Source: Pseudoselenomonas ruminantium
Lineage (GTDB): Bacteria > Bacillota > Negativicutes > Selenomonadales > Selenomonadaceae
Length of the DNA: 37,802 bases
NCBI RefSeq assembly: GCF_900113715.1
Contig: NZ_FOQK01000030.1
Location: forward strand, 1-37,802
Reading direction: 5' to 3'
Part shown: piece by piece, positions 1 to 6,866 of the stretch
Position numbering within the stretch: position 1 is the stretch's first letter
How the letters are laid out: every line of letters starts with the position of its first letter
Notes under the pieces: model-generated
The model's database searches: none
What the model was told of the DNA's origin: nothing
Seen by the model: the letters and a program-made list of their open reading frames with translations, nothing else
Translations under genes and position numbers: made by a program

Positions 1-65
1 CACCCAAGCTGAGCTGTACCGAGTTTGTTTTAACCACGTACGGACAGATAAACTGCAATATAAAA
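1..65. repeat. Partial copy of a dispersed intergenic element (end shared with 26322-26386)
   Basis: Positions 1-65 match 26322-26386 at 64 of 65 bases; the only difference is C at 19 against A at 26340. The copy is cut by the window edge, so its full length is unknown. It stops exactly where the A-run of the brnQ terminator begins, just as the other copy stops at the cadA terminator. There is no coding potential. It is the right-hand end of the roughly 725-bp element described at 25659-26386. Confidence 0.85.
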
Positions 66-99
66 GGGGCTGTGAAATAAGTCTTCACAGCCCCTTTCT
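63..99 (-). terminator. Rho-independent terminator of brnQ
   Basis: The stem AAAGGGGCTGTGAA/TTCACAGCCCCTTT closes a short loop just downstream of the brnQ stop codon. On the minus strand it is followed by TTTTATA. The stem is flanked by A and T runs on both sides, so it could also stop plus-strand transcripts leaving the repeat at 1-65. Confidence 0.85.
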
Positions 100-104
100 A
101 TTCT

Positions 105-1451
105 TTAATTATGAGCTAACGCAACATCCTCTGCTGGTTCTTCCTGAAAAAAAGAATACACCAGTCCGGCAGCTGCACCGACGAGTGCTGGTACTACCCA
201 GCCCATCGTGATCGTGTAGAACGGCAGGTAAGCCGTCAGCAGCTCGTTGAGGCCCGGGATCTGGATGCCAGCAGCATTGAGTCCATCGATGATGGCGAAG
301 ACCAGCGTGCAGTTCATCGCCCCGCGGTAGATGCTGCGGCGCCAGCCGATGACGCGGTCAAACAGCGACAGCAGTACGAATACGATGACCAGCGGATAAA
401 TGCCAACCAGGAACGGCACCGTCAGAGCGATGATCTGCGTCAGGCCGATGTTCGAAGCGACAAAGCTGAACAGGATGCTGATGAGCAGCAGGCGCTCATA
501 GGAAATCTTGTTCTTGAACAGCTTGTTGAAGAACCAAGCCGTACCCGATGTGATGCCGCAGCAAGTCGTCAAGCAGGCCAGTGCGATGATTACAGCAACC
601 AACAGATTGCCTGCCGGGCCGAAGAATATATCGATGGCTGCCGCAAGCAGCTGGCCGCCATTTTCCGAATGCCCGAGGACACTGGCACTCGTCGCGCCGA
701 TATACGCCAACGAACCATAAACCAACGACATCAAAAATACCGTGATGAGACCGGCAATCAGGCAAACCTCACCGATGGCCCGATTCGACGTTACGCCACG
801 CATGCGAATCGCATTGACAACCAACGTACCGATAGCCAGCGAAGCCAAAAGATCCATCGTCTGGTAGCCATCCTGGAATCCCTGGACAAAGGGCGTACCG
901 ATGTAAGCGCCCGTCGCATCGAGAATCGAACCAAGCGGCGTTACAAAGGCCTTGGCAAACAGGATAACCAAGAATACCAGCAAAATCGGCGTGAGCATCT
1001 TGCCGACACGATCGATGAGCTTGTTCGGGTTCAGCGCCAGATAGTACGAGGCCGCAAAGAAGATGGCCGTGTAGATTGCCTGGCCTACGGCAAGATCATC
1101 AGCAGCCAGGAACGGACGGATGCCGATCTCGAAGGAAACTGCGCCCGTACGCGGCATCGCGAACAGCGGGCCGATTGTCAGATACAGGATGACGAGCAGC
1201 ATCGTAGCCATCCACGGATACGTCATCTTGCGGATGAACTCAATGTATTTGCCCCCCTGCAGGGCAATTGCCGTGATGCCCAAGAGCGGCAGGCCGACGC
1301 CCGTCGTCAGAAAGCCCAGCATAGCTGTGAACACATGGTCACCCGCCGCCTGTCCGAGTGCCGGCGGGAAGATCAAGTTGCCAGCGCCAAAGAAAATCGA
1401 GAACATCATGAAACCTACGGTCAAGATTTCTCCTTTAGACATTTGATTCAT
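105..1451 (-). CDS. brnQ: Branched-chain amino acid transport system II carrier protein BrnQ
   Basis: A 448-residue polytopic membrane protein of the LIVCS family, which imports leucine, isoleucine and valine with Na+ or H+. The N-terminal segment is typical of BrnQ: it contains FGAGNLIFPPALG at about residues 21-33. Roughly twelve hydrophobic segments follow, and the length is normal for the family. The ATG at 1451 has an AAAGGGTG ribosome binding site about 8 bases upstream; an alternative ATG lies three codons in. The gene is monocistronic, with its own promoter (1582-1611) and terminator (63-99). A 32-codon ORF in the leader ends in an ATGA overlap with this start, and a terminator-like hairpin sits in the same leader, which suggests attenuation. 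Substrate preference among the branched-chain amino acids cannot be read from the sequence. Confidence 0.93.
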   Translation of the reverse strand: MNQMSKGEILTVGFMMFSIFFGAGNLIFPPALGQAAGDHVFTAMLGFLTTGVGLPLLGITAIALQGGKYIEFIRKMTYPWMATMLLVILYLTIGPLFAMPRTGAVSFEIGIRPFLAADDLAVGQAIYTAIFFAASYYLALNPNKLIDRVGKMLTPILLVFLVILFAKAFVTPLGSILDATGAYIGTPFVQGFQDGYQTMDLLASLAIGTLVVNAIRMRGVTSNRAIGEVCLIAGLITVFLMSLVYGSLAYIGATSASVLGHSENGGQLLAAAIDIFFGPAGNLLVAVIIALACLTTCCGITSGTAWFFNKLFKNKISYERLLLISILFSFVASNIGLTQIIALTVPFLVGIYPLVIVFVLLSLFDRVIGWRRSIYRGAMNCTLVFAIIDGLNAAGIQIPGLNELLTAYLPFYTITMGWVVPALVGAAAGLVYSFFQEEPAEDVALAHN

Positions 1452-1546
1452 AATATAACACCCTTTTCTTTTGTAAGAAGACCAATTGTCCTTTTACAGT
1501 AAACATCGCAAAGCATAAAAAAATCATATCCCAGCCGACCGGACAT
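1448..1546 (-). CDS. Possible 32-aa leader peptide of brnQ
   Basis: An ATG at 1546 opens a 32-codon frame. Its TGA stop overlaps the brnQ ATG as ATGA. The peptide ends in G-V-I-L and has I-G-L-L shortly before, so Ile, Leu and Val codons cluster near its end, next to a branched-chain amino acid transporter. Its own ribosome binding site is weak (AGCAGGG about 8 bases upstream). The terminator-like hairpin at 1517-1547 falls at its 5' end, which is not the classical order for attenuation. This is a candidate only; coupling of the two frames is visible, but function is inferred. Confidence 0.3.
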   Translation of the reverse strand: MSGRLGYDFFMLCDVYCKRTIGLLTKEKGVIL

Positions 1547-1547
1547 G
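1517..1547 (-). terminator. Terminator-like hairpin in the brnQ leader (attenuator candidate)
   Basis: On the minus strand CATGTCC and GGATATG pair over a 9-base loop and are followed after one A by seven Ts. It lies between the brnQ promoter and start codon, so in that position it could stop transcripts before the gene. No T-box specifier or AGGGTGGNACCGCG-like sequence is visible. Confidence 0.45.
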
Positions 1548-1581
1548 ACCAAAAGCCCTGCTTTTCTAAAACGATAGCTGT

Positions 1582-1611
1582 ATTATAGCATAAATGTACT
1601 TTACAATGCAA
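1582..1611 (-). promoter_or_regulatory. brnQ promoter
   Basis: On the minus strand TTGCAT (1606-1611) and TATAAT (1582-1587) are 18 bases apart, with a TG one base upstream of the -10 (extended -10). The expected start leaves a leader of about 120 bases before the brnQ ATG. Confidence 0.7.
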
Positions 1612-1634
1612 CACTTTAACTCAATGTCCACTGT

Positions 1635-1656
1635 AAATGTGTAAACTTACACATTT
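1635..1656. promoter_or_regulatory. Perfect inverted repeat between divergent promoters (operator candidate)
   Basis: Ten-base arms AAATGTGTAA and TTACACATTT flank a two-base centre (AC). The site lies about 24 bases upstream of the brnQ -35 and directly upstream of the region used to transcribe the gene at 1726, so one dimeric regulator could act on both. I do not recognise the regulator. Confidence 0.55.
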
Positions 1657-1725
1657 TTTCTTTTTTGCCCATCCTGTGCTATACTAAAGAAAAAGATTAC
1701 ACGGCTACGAAGGAGGAATACATCC

Positions 1726-2193
1726 ATGGCCGAAGAACAAGTAAGTCCCGCAAACGTCCCGTCATCCGATACAAACGAGCAAGAACTCGATCCCATCATC
1801 ACTCAGCCGCACGGCATCCAGCAGCAGGTCAAGATGGAAATCGTCCGCATGATCCACAGTGGCGAAAGTCCTTTCGATATCATCTATCATGTCGCCAAGC
1901 GTCTCGAAGATGTCTCCGGCGAACCAGGCTATGCCAAATACGTAGAGGAGCAGATCCGTGCAGTCTACGGTCTGGCCCTCGAGCATGTCAAACCGATGAA
2001 GGACGAACTGCACGAGGTCGAGGAACGCCTCAAGCGCATCGAGAAATCCTATGAGAATCCCGCCTTCACCGAGGAGGAACACATCCGCATCGGCTTTGCC
2101 ATCAACCGGCACAAGAAGAACATCGAACGCCTCAAGGTCATGATCCAGAAGGCCGAGGCCGACCATGCCGATATGACCATCGTCAAAAACTGA
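1726..2193 (+). CDS. Conserved-looking hypothetical coiled-coil protein
   Basis: A 155-residue soluble, acidic protein that I do not recognise. There is no signal peptide or membrane segment. The N-terminal 30 residues look disordered. Residues about 35-85 look helical (MIHSGESPFDIIYHVAKRL). Residues about 86-145 are highly charged and likely form a coiled coil (KDELHEVEERLKRIEKS). A strong AAGGAGG at 1710-1716 and a TATACT -10 at 1680-1685 precede the ATG. The gene stands alone, divergent from brnQ and convergent with the EAL gene, with a shared bidirectional terminator after it. The palindrome at 1635-1656 may control it. Function unknown. Confidence 0.75.
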   Translation: MAEEQVSPANVPSSDTNEQELDPIITQPHGIQQQVKMEIVRMIHSGESPFDIIYHVAKRLEDVSGEPGYAKYVEEQIRAVYGLALEHVKPMKDELHEVEERLKRIEKSYENPAFTEEEHIRIGFAINRHKKNIERLKVMIQKAEADHADMTIVKN

Positions 2194-2200
2194 GACCACA

Positions 2201-2249
2201 AAAAAGGCTGCAAGAAAGTGCTTATCCGCACACTTTCTTGCAGCCTTTT
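2201..2249. terminator. Bidirectional terminator
   Basis: A long, nearly perfect stem (AAAAGGCTGCAAGAAAGTG and its complement) with a 10-base loop. It is flanked by an A-run on the left and a T-run on the right. It separates the plus-strand gene at 1726 from the minus-strand EAL gene. Confidence 0.85.
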
Positions 2250-2256
2250 GGCTTAT

Positions 2257-2886
2257 TCATGATAATTTGTGGAATTCCTGCTCCAAGGCAGCAACTTCCT
2301 GTGGATTGATGGCCCGCAGACGCTCCAGCATCTTCTGGAGCTGCTCGCGCTCCTCGGCCAGCGGCGTGACATCCTCCATGACCAGATACAGCAGCGTGCG
2401 CAGCTGCTCCACATAGATGATGCTGGCCCGCACGCGTATCCAGAGCAGGCGTCCATCTGCGCAGTAACGGCGCAGCTCGCATTCCTCGACACTTTTCGAG
2501 GCCTCAGCCTGTCGGATGGTCTGCCAGAAGCGCTCGCGGTCCCGGTAATCGATGCGGTCGATGGTCGAGCTGTCCGGGCCGTAGACGTTGTCCCGCGAGT
2601 CGCCGAACAGCTTGAAATAGCCGTCGTTGGCCCGCAGGATCTCCAGCGTGCCGCCCACGAGCTCGTAGAGACCGATAGCGCCGCCCGCGCCATTGAAGAG
2701 CACGGTCAGCTGCGCCGACATCGTCATCATATCCACGGTGTCCTCCGGCCCCAGATGCACCGGCAGCGGCGTTTCGCTGAACCCCTTGCCGACCAGGTCA
2801 CGATAGACCTCCAGCGGCACCGGCTTCGAGAAGAAGTAGCCCTGCACGCACTCACAGCCGATTGTCCGCAGGAAATCTACCTGCTG
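2257..2886 (-). pseudogene. C-terminal part of the EAL/PAS gene, cut off by an in-frame TAG
   Basis: The frame continues directly after the TAG at 2887-2889 without a shift. It encodes the last strand and helix of the EAL domain (QQVDFLRTIGCECVQGYFFS), a linker, and a PAS domain of about 110 residues (LYELVGGTLEILRANDGYF ... LLWIRVRASIIYV), ending in a short coiled coil. The first possible restart is a GTG at 2847 with no ribosome binding site, and it would give half a barrel strand. It is therefore best read as the tail of the upstream gene, expressed only if the stop is suppressed or is a sequencing error. Confidence 0.7.
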
Positions 2887-4887
2887 CTACTTCTCGACGC
2901 CTTCGGCAATGACGGGGATATGCAGCCACTTGGCCATGCGCACGACAGAATTCAGGATATTGCCCCCCCGGCCATTGTCCTCTTTGTCACTGTCTGACAG
3001 GAACTGCAGATCGATCTTCAGGATGTCAACAGGCATGTCCTTGAGCATGTTGAGCGAGGAATAGCCGCTGCCGAAGTCGTCCATGAGAATCGGGAAGCCC
3101 TTGCGCTGCAATTCCTTGGTGATCTCGATAATCTGCTGCGGGTTCTCCACATAGGCGCTCTCGGTGAGCTCCAGCTCCAGCAGCCGCGGCGGGATATCGT
3201 ATTTGGCGATGAGCTGCTCGAATACCTGCACGATGTTGGGACTGTAGAAGTCGATGCGGGACACGTTGACGGAAATCGGCAATACCGGCCGCCCCGCATC
3301 CATATCCTCGCGCAGGATCTGGCAGGCCCTCTCCCAGACGTATTTGTCGAGCTGATAGATGAAACCATTCTTCTCAAAGATAGGGATGAATCGCGAAGGC
3401 GAGATGAAGCCCAGCTGTGGATGCAGCCAGCGCACCAGCGCCTCGCCGCCCACGATTTTCTCACTCATGAGTTCGTATTTCGGCTGGATGTAGACGAGGA
3501 ACTCGCCGCGCAGCAGCGAACTCTGCATGTTGTTGACGATGACCTGTTCGTTGACGATATTGTCGCGCATGTCTTCGCCGTATTCGCCGCAGGCCACCAC
3601 GCCGTTATGGGCCGCCTTGGCCAGGCCCATGGAAGCCCGGTCGATCATCGTCGTCACCGACAGCGCCATATCACGAATCGTATAGACACCGAAGTAGAAC
3701 TCGATGCGATAATCCAGCGCAAACGTCTCGGCCAGCATCTGCAGCGAGCTTATCATATGATTGCGCATATCGTCATGCGTGGGATAGCAGAGCAGGAAGT
3801 TATCGGCATAGAGGCGCCCATAGACACAGGGCTCCAGCTTGATGCTCTTGAGGAAATGCGCGATATAGCGCAGCAGCTTGTCCCCTGTCTCCTCGCCGAA
3901 CAGATCGTTGATGACCTTGAAGCGCGCGATGTTGAAGCGCATGATCTCGAACTCGGTATCGGGATTATCGGCCAGCACCTCAGCGGTGCGGCGGCAGAAG
4001 GCCTTCTTATTGTAGAGATTGGTTAGCCGGTCATGACGCAGGTTGTATAGGAAGGAAGCATGCGTCTGCTTGAGTGGCGACAGGTTCGTGATCACGGCAT
4101 TGAAGGTGCCGATGCCCGATTTCGGATCAAGCACATAGCGGCCGCACTCGATGCACCAGATATAGCTGTCATCAGCCCGGCGCAGGCGGAACTCGACCTG
4201 GTAGCTGTCCGACTTCAGCAGCTGGCGCTTGATCTCCTCACGGCTGGGCACCAAGTCATGCGGGTGCACGAGCCGCTCCAGCAGGATATCCTGCCCGGCA
4301 AACTGCTGGCCGAAAGCTGGGCCGGACTTGTAGCCGAGCATGCGCCACAGCTCTTCGCTATAATAGTCGACAGGCAGCTCCTGATCGGGCCGGTACTGGA
4401 CATAGGCGCAGTTAACATACGAAGCCACCATGTCCATGACCTCATCCATCGAGCCATCCGCCAGCTCGCCGCGATTGAGGATACGCGAGCTCACGGCCTG
4501 ATAGAGCAGCTCATGGCGCATGTCGTGCTGGAAATGCAAGCCGCAGATCTTGCGGCCAGCAGCGGTATCGCGGAACATCACGAGCACCTGATGCATGTTG
4601 CGCATGCGATTCGTCGTGGAGAACACGAGATTGGCCCGCACGGCCCAGCCCTGGTCCGTAGCCTTTTCCATGCCTTTCAGCTTGGTGACCCGGCAGGATT
4701 TCAGCTCGTAATACATCTGGCGCAAGCATTGCGCGGCCCTATCTTTCCCAGTCGCATAGCTATCCGAATGAATACCGAACGCGATCACATCCTCCGAAAA
4801 CATATTCTCCAGCTCCGCAATGTCTCCGTATTCGTAGTAATCACGCAACAGTTTTTTCGTCAAGGCAACTATCTTGCTTTGCTCCAT
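2887..4887 (-). CDS. Cyclic-di-GMP signalling protein: PAS, degenerate GGDEF and EAL domains (ends at an internal TAG)
   Basis: A multidomain, probably soluble sensor. Residues about 1-125 resemble an NTF2/SnoaL-like fold. A PAS-type sensor covers about 150-260. A GGDEF-like domain covers about 275-430, but its signature is Y-A-D-N-F, so cyclase activity is unlikely. An EAL domain begins at about 445 and keeps E-A-L, ELTES, DDFGSGYSSL, K in ILKID and the final AEGVE. These are the residues expected of an active c-di-GMP phosphodiesterase. The frame meets TAG straight after AEGVEK, before the last EAL barrel elements, and continues in frame for 210 more codons (2257-2886). I chose the ATG at 4887 (AAAGGA nine bases upstream) over the ATG at 4923. 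The promoter is at 4960-4989. It is probably a nonsense allele, a sequencing error or a read-through gene. Confidence 0.8.
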   Translation of the reverse strand: MEQSKIVALTKKLLRDYYEYGDIAELENMFSEDVIAFGIHSDSYATGKDRAAQCLRQMYYELKSCRVTKLKGMEKATDQGWAVRANLVFSTTNRMRNMHQVLVMFRDTAAGRKICGLHFQHDMRHELLYQAVSSRILNRGELADGSMDEVMDMVASYVNCAYVQYRPDQELPVDYYSEELWRMLGYKSGPAFGQQFAGQDILLERLVHPHDLVPSREEIKRQLLKSDSYQVEFRLRRADDSYIWCIECGRYVLDPKSGIGTFNAVITNLSPLKQTHASFLYNLRHDRLTNLYNKKAFCRRTAEVLADNPDTEFEIMRFNIARFKVINDLFGEETGDKLLRYIAHFLKSIKLEPCVYGRLYADNFLLCYPTHDDMRNHMISSLQMLAETFALDYRIEFYFGVYTIRDMALSVTTMIDRASMGLAKAAHNGVVACGEYGEDMRDNIVNEQVIVNNMQSSLLRGEFLVYIQPKYELMSEKIVGGEALVRWLHPQLGFISPSRFIPIFEKNGFIYQLDKYVWERACQILREDMDAGRPVLPISVNVSRIDFYSPNIVQVFEQLIAKYDIPPRLLELELTESAYVENPQQIIEITKELQRKGFPILMDDFGSGYSSLNMLKDMPVDILKIDLQFLSDSDKEDNGRGGNILNSVVRMAKWLHIPVIAEGVEK

Positions 4888-4959
4888 CAACACTCGTCCT
4901 TTCGCGGATTTTACCAGCTGCATACCGCTTCCATTCGCGTATGCTATTAATTACCATTA

Positions 4960-4989
4960 ATTATAGCATAATTATTATACATTTGTGAA
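4960..4989 (-). promoter_or_regulatory. Promoter of the EAL gene
   Basis: On the minus strand TTCACA (4984-4989) and TATAAT (4960-4965) are 18 bases apart, with TGC before the -10 (extended -10). Confidence 0.55.
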
Positions 4990-5024
4990 CGAATGTTGCA
5001 TAAAGCACAAAATAATTCTGCCCA

Positions 5025-5056
5025 TAAGAAAAGCCCTCCCGTTTCCGGAAAGGCTT
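5025..5056 (-). terminator. Terminator of the 3D-domain (yabE-like) gene
   Basis: On the minus strand AAGCCTTTCCG pairs with CGGGAGGGCTT (with G-U pairs) over a GAAA tetraloop and is followed by TTTTCTTA. Confidence 0.7.
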
Positions 5057-5080
5057 CCCTTGCTGACATATTGTTTTTTC

Positions 5081-5899
5081 TCAGTCTAATACATAGACTT
5101 CGACGTAGCGGCGGCCAAAGTTCATGGCCTCGCCATACGACTCCATGCAGAGGTCGATGCGCTCGCCGCGGATTGCTCCGCCCGTGTCGGCGGCAATGGC
5201 TACGCCATAGCCGGGGATGTACACACGCGATCCCAGAGGAATCACATTCGGGTCAACAGCTACGACGCCGCGGGCTGCCGCGATGCCAGTCGCCGTTATG
5301 CCGCTGCCGCCGCCATCGCTGGGCAGATAGGCAGTAGCCTCCATCGTATAGACATTGCGATAGGCACGCTGGCCCATCTCCGTCTGTACCTTCGGCTTCA
5401 TTTGTTCTTCACGCTGCCGAGCCAGTGCCTGAAGTTTAGCGGCACTGTCTTTTACCACTATATCCAAGTTTTCCTGAATTTTCGTATCCAGTCCTGGAGC
5501 CGCTTCCACGTCTTCCAGATTGTAGCCCAATTCGATCAGGGCGTCGCCTACGGTCTGCTTGCTGGTCATAACTTCCTTTTTCTGACCATTGTACGAGACA
5601 GTTACCGGGACCGCACGGTAAACCGTTATTTTCGTGTTCTTATCGTCGATCTTTTCCAAACGGAATTCATCGTTGGCGCTGAGTTTCACGCCAGCCCGGA
5701 TAAGGATGTAGTCCGGGCTCGTATGGGTCGTATTCAGGGTAATCGTACGTCCATCCACGAGGACAGACACTTGATGCATTGCCGACGGGACCGTGTTGCG
5801 TGTGAAACCCGTCGTCATCATCATGAGTACTGCGAGCATCAGGCACAGCATCAATTTTTTTTCTTTGCTATTGAATGTCACAAGTTTGGTTAAACTCAT
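5081..5899 (-). CDS. Secreted/anchored cell-wall protein with DUF348 and 3D domains (YabE-like)
   Basis: A 272-residue protein with a short basic N-terminus and one hydrophobic segment at about residues 15-32 (LMLCLMLAVLMMMTTGF), acting as a signal or anchor. DUF348-type segments at about 43-145 resemble the YabE/Rpf-like region. A C-terminal 3D domain (about 185-272) carries the characteristic D-T-G-G-A-I-R-G-E-R-I-D segment with the conserved aspartates, and is related to the MltA lytic transglycosylase core. The expected role is peptidoglycan remodelling. No G5 domain is evident. It starts at the ATG at 5899 behind GAAGGGGG and has its own promoter (5938-5967) and terminator. Its position after tatD matches yabD-yabE in Bacillus subtilis. 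Confidence 0.85.
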   Translation of the reverse strand: MSLTKLVTFNSKEKKLMLCLMLAVLMMMTTGFTRNTVPSAMHQVSVLVDGRTITLNTTHTSPDYILIRAGVKLSANDEFRLEKIDDKNTKITVYRAVPVTVSYNGQKKEVMTSKQTVGDALIELGYNLEDVEAAPGLDTKIQENLDIVVKDSAAKLQALARQREEQMKPKVQTEMGQRAYRNVYTMEATAYLPSDGGGSGITATGIAAARGVVAVDPNVIPLGSRVYIPGYGVAIAADTGGAIRGERIDLCMESYGEAMNFGRRYVEVYVLD

Positions 5900-5937
5900 T
5901 AAAAGCCCCCTTCAAATGCTTGTGAAGAACTTTATGA

Positions 5938-5967
5938 AGTATACCATGTGAGTCATGACCCTGTCAA
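5938..5967 (-). promoter_or_regulatory. Promoter of the 3D-domain gene
   Basis: On the minus strand TTGACA (5962-5967) and TATACT (5938-5943) are 18 bases apart. The spacer contains GTCATGAC, an 8-base palindrome. Confidence 0.7.
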
Positions 5968-6024
5968 ACCCACATGTCTCATTCTCCCACTTTAGGCTGA
6001 AAACCAGCTGAAAAATGGGACAAG

Positions 6025-6067
6025 AAAAGTGGTGGGCGCCACTTTTGTGACTTTGTCCACCACTTTT
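6025..6067 (-). terminator. Terminator after tatD with alternative hairpins
   Basis: AAAAGTGGTGG (6025-6035) can pair with CCACCACTTTT (6057-6067). The left arm can also pair locally with CCACTTTT (6038-6045), so two mutually exclusive stems are possible. It closes the metG-tatD transcript. Confidence 0.65.
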
Positions 6068-6092
6068 TGCTAAAAACTATGATTTACAAGGG

Positions 6093-6866
6093 TTACAGGC
6101 CGTATAGTTCCTCCGCGTTGCGTGAGGTCTGTTCTGCCACCAAATCCACGGAAATCCCCTTGATTTCGGCGACTTTCTCGGCCACATAGCGCACGAAGGC
6201 CGGTTCATTCTGCTTGCCACGCATCGGCACAGGGGCCAGATATGGGGCATCCGTCTCCACCAAGAGCCGTTCCAGCGGAAATCTCTGTACGATTTCCGGC
6301 AGTTTCGCCGCATTCTTGAAGGTCAGCGGCCCATCGACCCCGATATACCAGCCCAGCTTCAGCAGTTCCTGTGCCATCTCCCAGCTGCCCGAAAAGCAGT
6401 GCATGACACCGCGCAGGCCACGGCCCTCCCGCTTGAGGATAGCCAGCGTATCGCCATGGGCATCACGGTCATGGATGCAGACCGGCAGATGCAGCTGGCG
6501 GGCCAGGTCGAGCTGACGGATGAAGATCTGCTGCTGCAGCTGACGCTTTTCCGGGTCTTTTTCCCAGTAATAGTCAAGTCCGATTTCGCCGATAGCCACG
6601 ACCCGCGGCTGCTCGGTCCAAGCCGCCAGCATATCGTCATCCTTCCCCGTCATCGGGAAAGCCTCCTCGGGATGGATGCCTACACCGGCATAGACGCCCT
6701 CATAGGAGGCTGCGAGCTCGACGGCCTTGGCCGACGAGGCCAGCGTATCGCCCATGTTGATCAGACGCGTGACGCCGTTTGCGCGGGCGCGCTCGATGAC
6801 CTCCTGCTCGTGACCGGCAAATTTCACATCATTGAGATGCGTATGCGTATCGACAAGCTCCATCAT
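6093..6866 (-). CDS. tatD: TatD-family metal-dependent hydrolase (deoxyribonuclease)
   Basis: A 257-residue cytoplasmic TIM-barrel amidohydrolase of the TatD/YcfH family, which contains metal-dependent 3'-5' exonucleases acting on DNA or RNA ends. The metal ligands are visible: HxH in DTHTHL at residues 7-12, E in IGEIGLDYYW, H in VCIHDRDA, H in GVMHCFSGS and D in VETDAPYLAP. The length is normal. The start ATG overlaps the metG TGA as ATGA, so the pair is translationally coupled. metG-tatD (metS-yabD) adjacency is conserved in Firmicutes. Confidence 0.95.
   Translation of the reverse strand: MMELVDTHTHLNDVKFAGHEQEVIERARANGVTRLINMGDTLASSAKAVELAASYEGVYAGVGIHPEEAFPMTGKDDDMLAAWTEQPRVVAIGEIGLDYYWEKDPEKRQLQQQIFIRQLDLARQLHLPVCIHDRDAHGDTLAILKREGRGLRGVMHCFSGSWEMAQELLKLGWYIGVDGPLTFKNAAKLPEIVQRFPLERLLVETDAPYLAPVPMRGKQNEPAFVRYVAEKVAEIKGISVDLVAEQTSRNAEELYGL

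Noticed and set aside
1452-1575. T-box riboswitch ahead of brnQ
   Set aside because: No specifier stem or conserved T-box sequence is visible.
2257-2847. Independent PAS-domain gene started at the GTG at 2847
   Set aside because: There is no ribosome binding site and it would begin inside the EAL barrel; it is the in-frame tail of the upstream gene.
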